NCBI GenBank assembly: GCA_030042375.1
Contig: JASHZU010000427.1
Location: forward strand, 1-7,860
Source of the DNA: Verrucomicrobiia bacterium
GTDB lineage: Bacteria > Verrucomicrobiota > Verrucomicrobiae > Limisphaerales > UBA11358
DNA length: 7,860 bases
Reading direction: 5' to 3'
Notes under the pieces: generated by a model
Database searches by the model: none
What the model saw: the letters and a program-made list of their open reading frames with translations, nothing else
What the model was told of the DNA's origin: nothing
Shown here: one piece after another, positions 7,618 through 7,860 of the stretch
Layout of the letters: each line of letters starts with the position of its first letter
Numbering within the stretch: the stretch's first letter is position 1
Program-made: the position numbers and the translations under genes

Positions 7618-7633
7618 TTTTGCGTTATAAGCG

Positions 7634-7860
7634 ATGAATATGAATCGAAGACGATTCATCCAAAATACTTCCCTGGCTACTGCAGGGCTTGCGCTTGCCC
7701 CCGCATGTTGGGGCAAAGATACAAGTTTTCCGGTTGTTCGTGTCCCGGAATCAAAACGCAAGTTCACGAGCGTTGCGGTCGAGAAGACCATACGGCGCGT
7801 ACAGTCATCCATCGGCAACAAGGAATTAGCCTGGATGTTTGGGAATTGTTTCCCGAACAC
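7634..7860 (+). CDS. GH125-type exo-alpha-1,6-mannosidase, Tat-exported (3' partial)
   Basis: The frame runs from ATG 7634 through the window end with no stop; 75 full codons are visible. A second in-frame ATG at 7640 is an alternative start. The N-terminus NRRRFIQNTSLATAGLALAPA is a twin-arginine signal (Arg5-Arg6-x-Phe8, hydrophobic stretch 13-24). The mature start, VPESKRKFTSVAVEKTI followed by LAWMFGNCFPN (residues 65-75), matches the conserved N-terminus of GH125 (formerly DUF1237). This family contains exo-acting alpha-1,6-mannosidases that work on mannan or N-glycan fragments. The catalytic residues lie beyond the window, so activity is inferred from family. It starts 16 bp after the mutarotase stop without a clear ribosome binding site, suggesting the same operon. 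Cys25 (LAPAC) could allow lipidation, but the sequence is a poor lipobox. Confidence 0.83.
   Translation, partial: MNMNRRRFIQNTSLATAGLALAPACWGKDTSFPVVRVPESKRKFTSVAVEKTIRRVQSSIGNKELAWMFGNCFPN
7640..7659 (+). promoter_or_regulatory. Perfect 8-bp inverted repeat over the GH125 start region
   Basis: ATGAATCG (7640-7647) and CGATTCAT (7652-7659) are exact reverse complements around an AAGA loop (7648-7651). In mRNA this would form a hairpin that includes the second possible start codon (7640) and begins 3 bases after the first (7634-7636). It could lower initiation or make translation depend on ribosomes arriving from the mutarotase gene. It may also be a by-product of coding Met-Asn-Arg-Arg-Arg-Phe-Ile, so function is inference; the repeat itself is directly visible. 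Confidence 0.45.

Noticed and set aside
7618..7633. Terminator between the mutarotase and GH125 genes
   Set aside because: The gap is only 16 bases, with a short T run but no GC-rich stem before it; read-through is more likely.
6865..7860. Long antisense open frame of 331 codons on the minus strand
   Set aside because: It lies opposite the mutarotase gene and the GH125 start, both of which have clear family motifs. Its predicted protein shows no recognisable domain or plausible signal.

Overview
The window looks like part of a glycan-degradation locus from a member of the Verrucomicrobia, most plausibly the Pedosphaerales/Limisphaerales side of the phylum. Three things suggest this: the very large modular secreted protein with short RCC1-type blades carrying an invariant QTNVP motif, the C-terminal tail ending in an RFYR-type motif, and the combination of lipoprotein and Tat signals on sugar-active enzymes. 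The taxonomy is inferred from protein style; no rRNA or marker gene is present.

All four genes lie on the + strand and are tightly packed. (1) Positions 1-4227 hold a giant modular protein whose 5' end is outside the window. In order it contains a GxGYxYP-type putative glycoside hydrolase region, an FN3-like domain, five RCC1-like blades, two tandem LamG-like domains, two more RCC1-like blades, a cadherin/Ig-like domain and a verrucomicrobial-style C-terminal tail. (2) Positions 4224-6392 overlap it by 4 nt (GTGA) and encode a secreted protein of 722 residues. It resembles a barrel glycosidase with a GH42-like three-part layout, but I cannot place it in a family. (3) Positions 6454-7617 encode an aldose 1-epimerase (GalM family) with an intact active site and, unusually, a lipoprotein signal peptide. 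(4) From 7634 to the window end is the start of a Tat-exported protein whose N-terminus matches GH125 exo-alpha-1,6-mannosidases.

A plausible reading is one operon for extracytoplasmic attack on a mannose-containing glycan. The modular protein would bind and possibly cleave the polymer, the 722-residue protein would act on an unidentified linkage, the GH125 enzyme would release alpha-1,6-linked mannose, and the mutarotase would interconvert the anomers of the released sugar outside the cytoplasm. Only the mutarotase and GH125 assignments are firm. No transporter, regulator, RNA gene, mobile element or CRISPR array is visible.

The most unusual points are the exactly seven RCC1 blades split 5+2 by an in-frame pair of LamG domains, the unassigned 722-residue putative glycosidase, the cysteine-rich N-terminus of the exported mutarotase, and a perfect 8-bp hairpin over the start of the GH125 gene.
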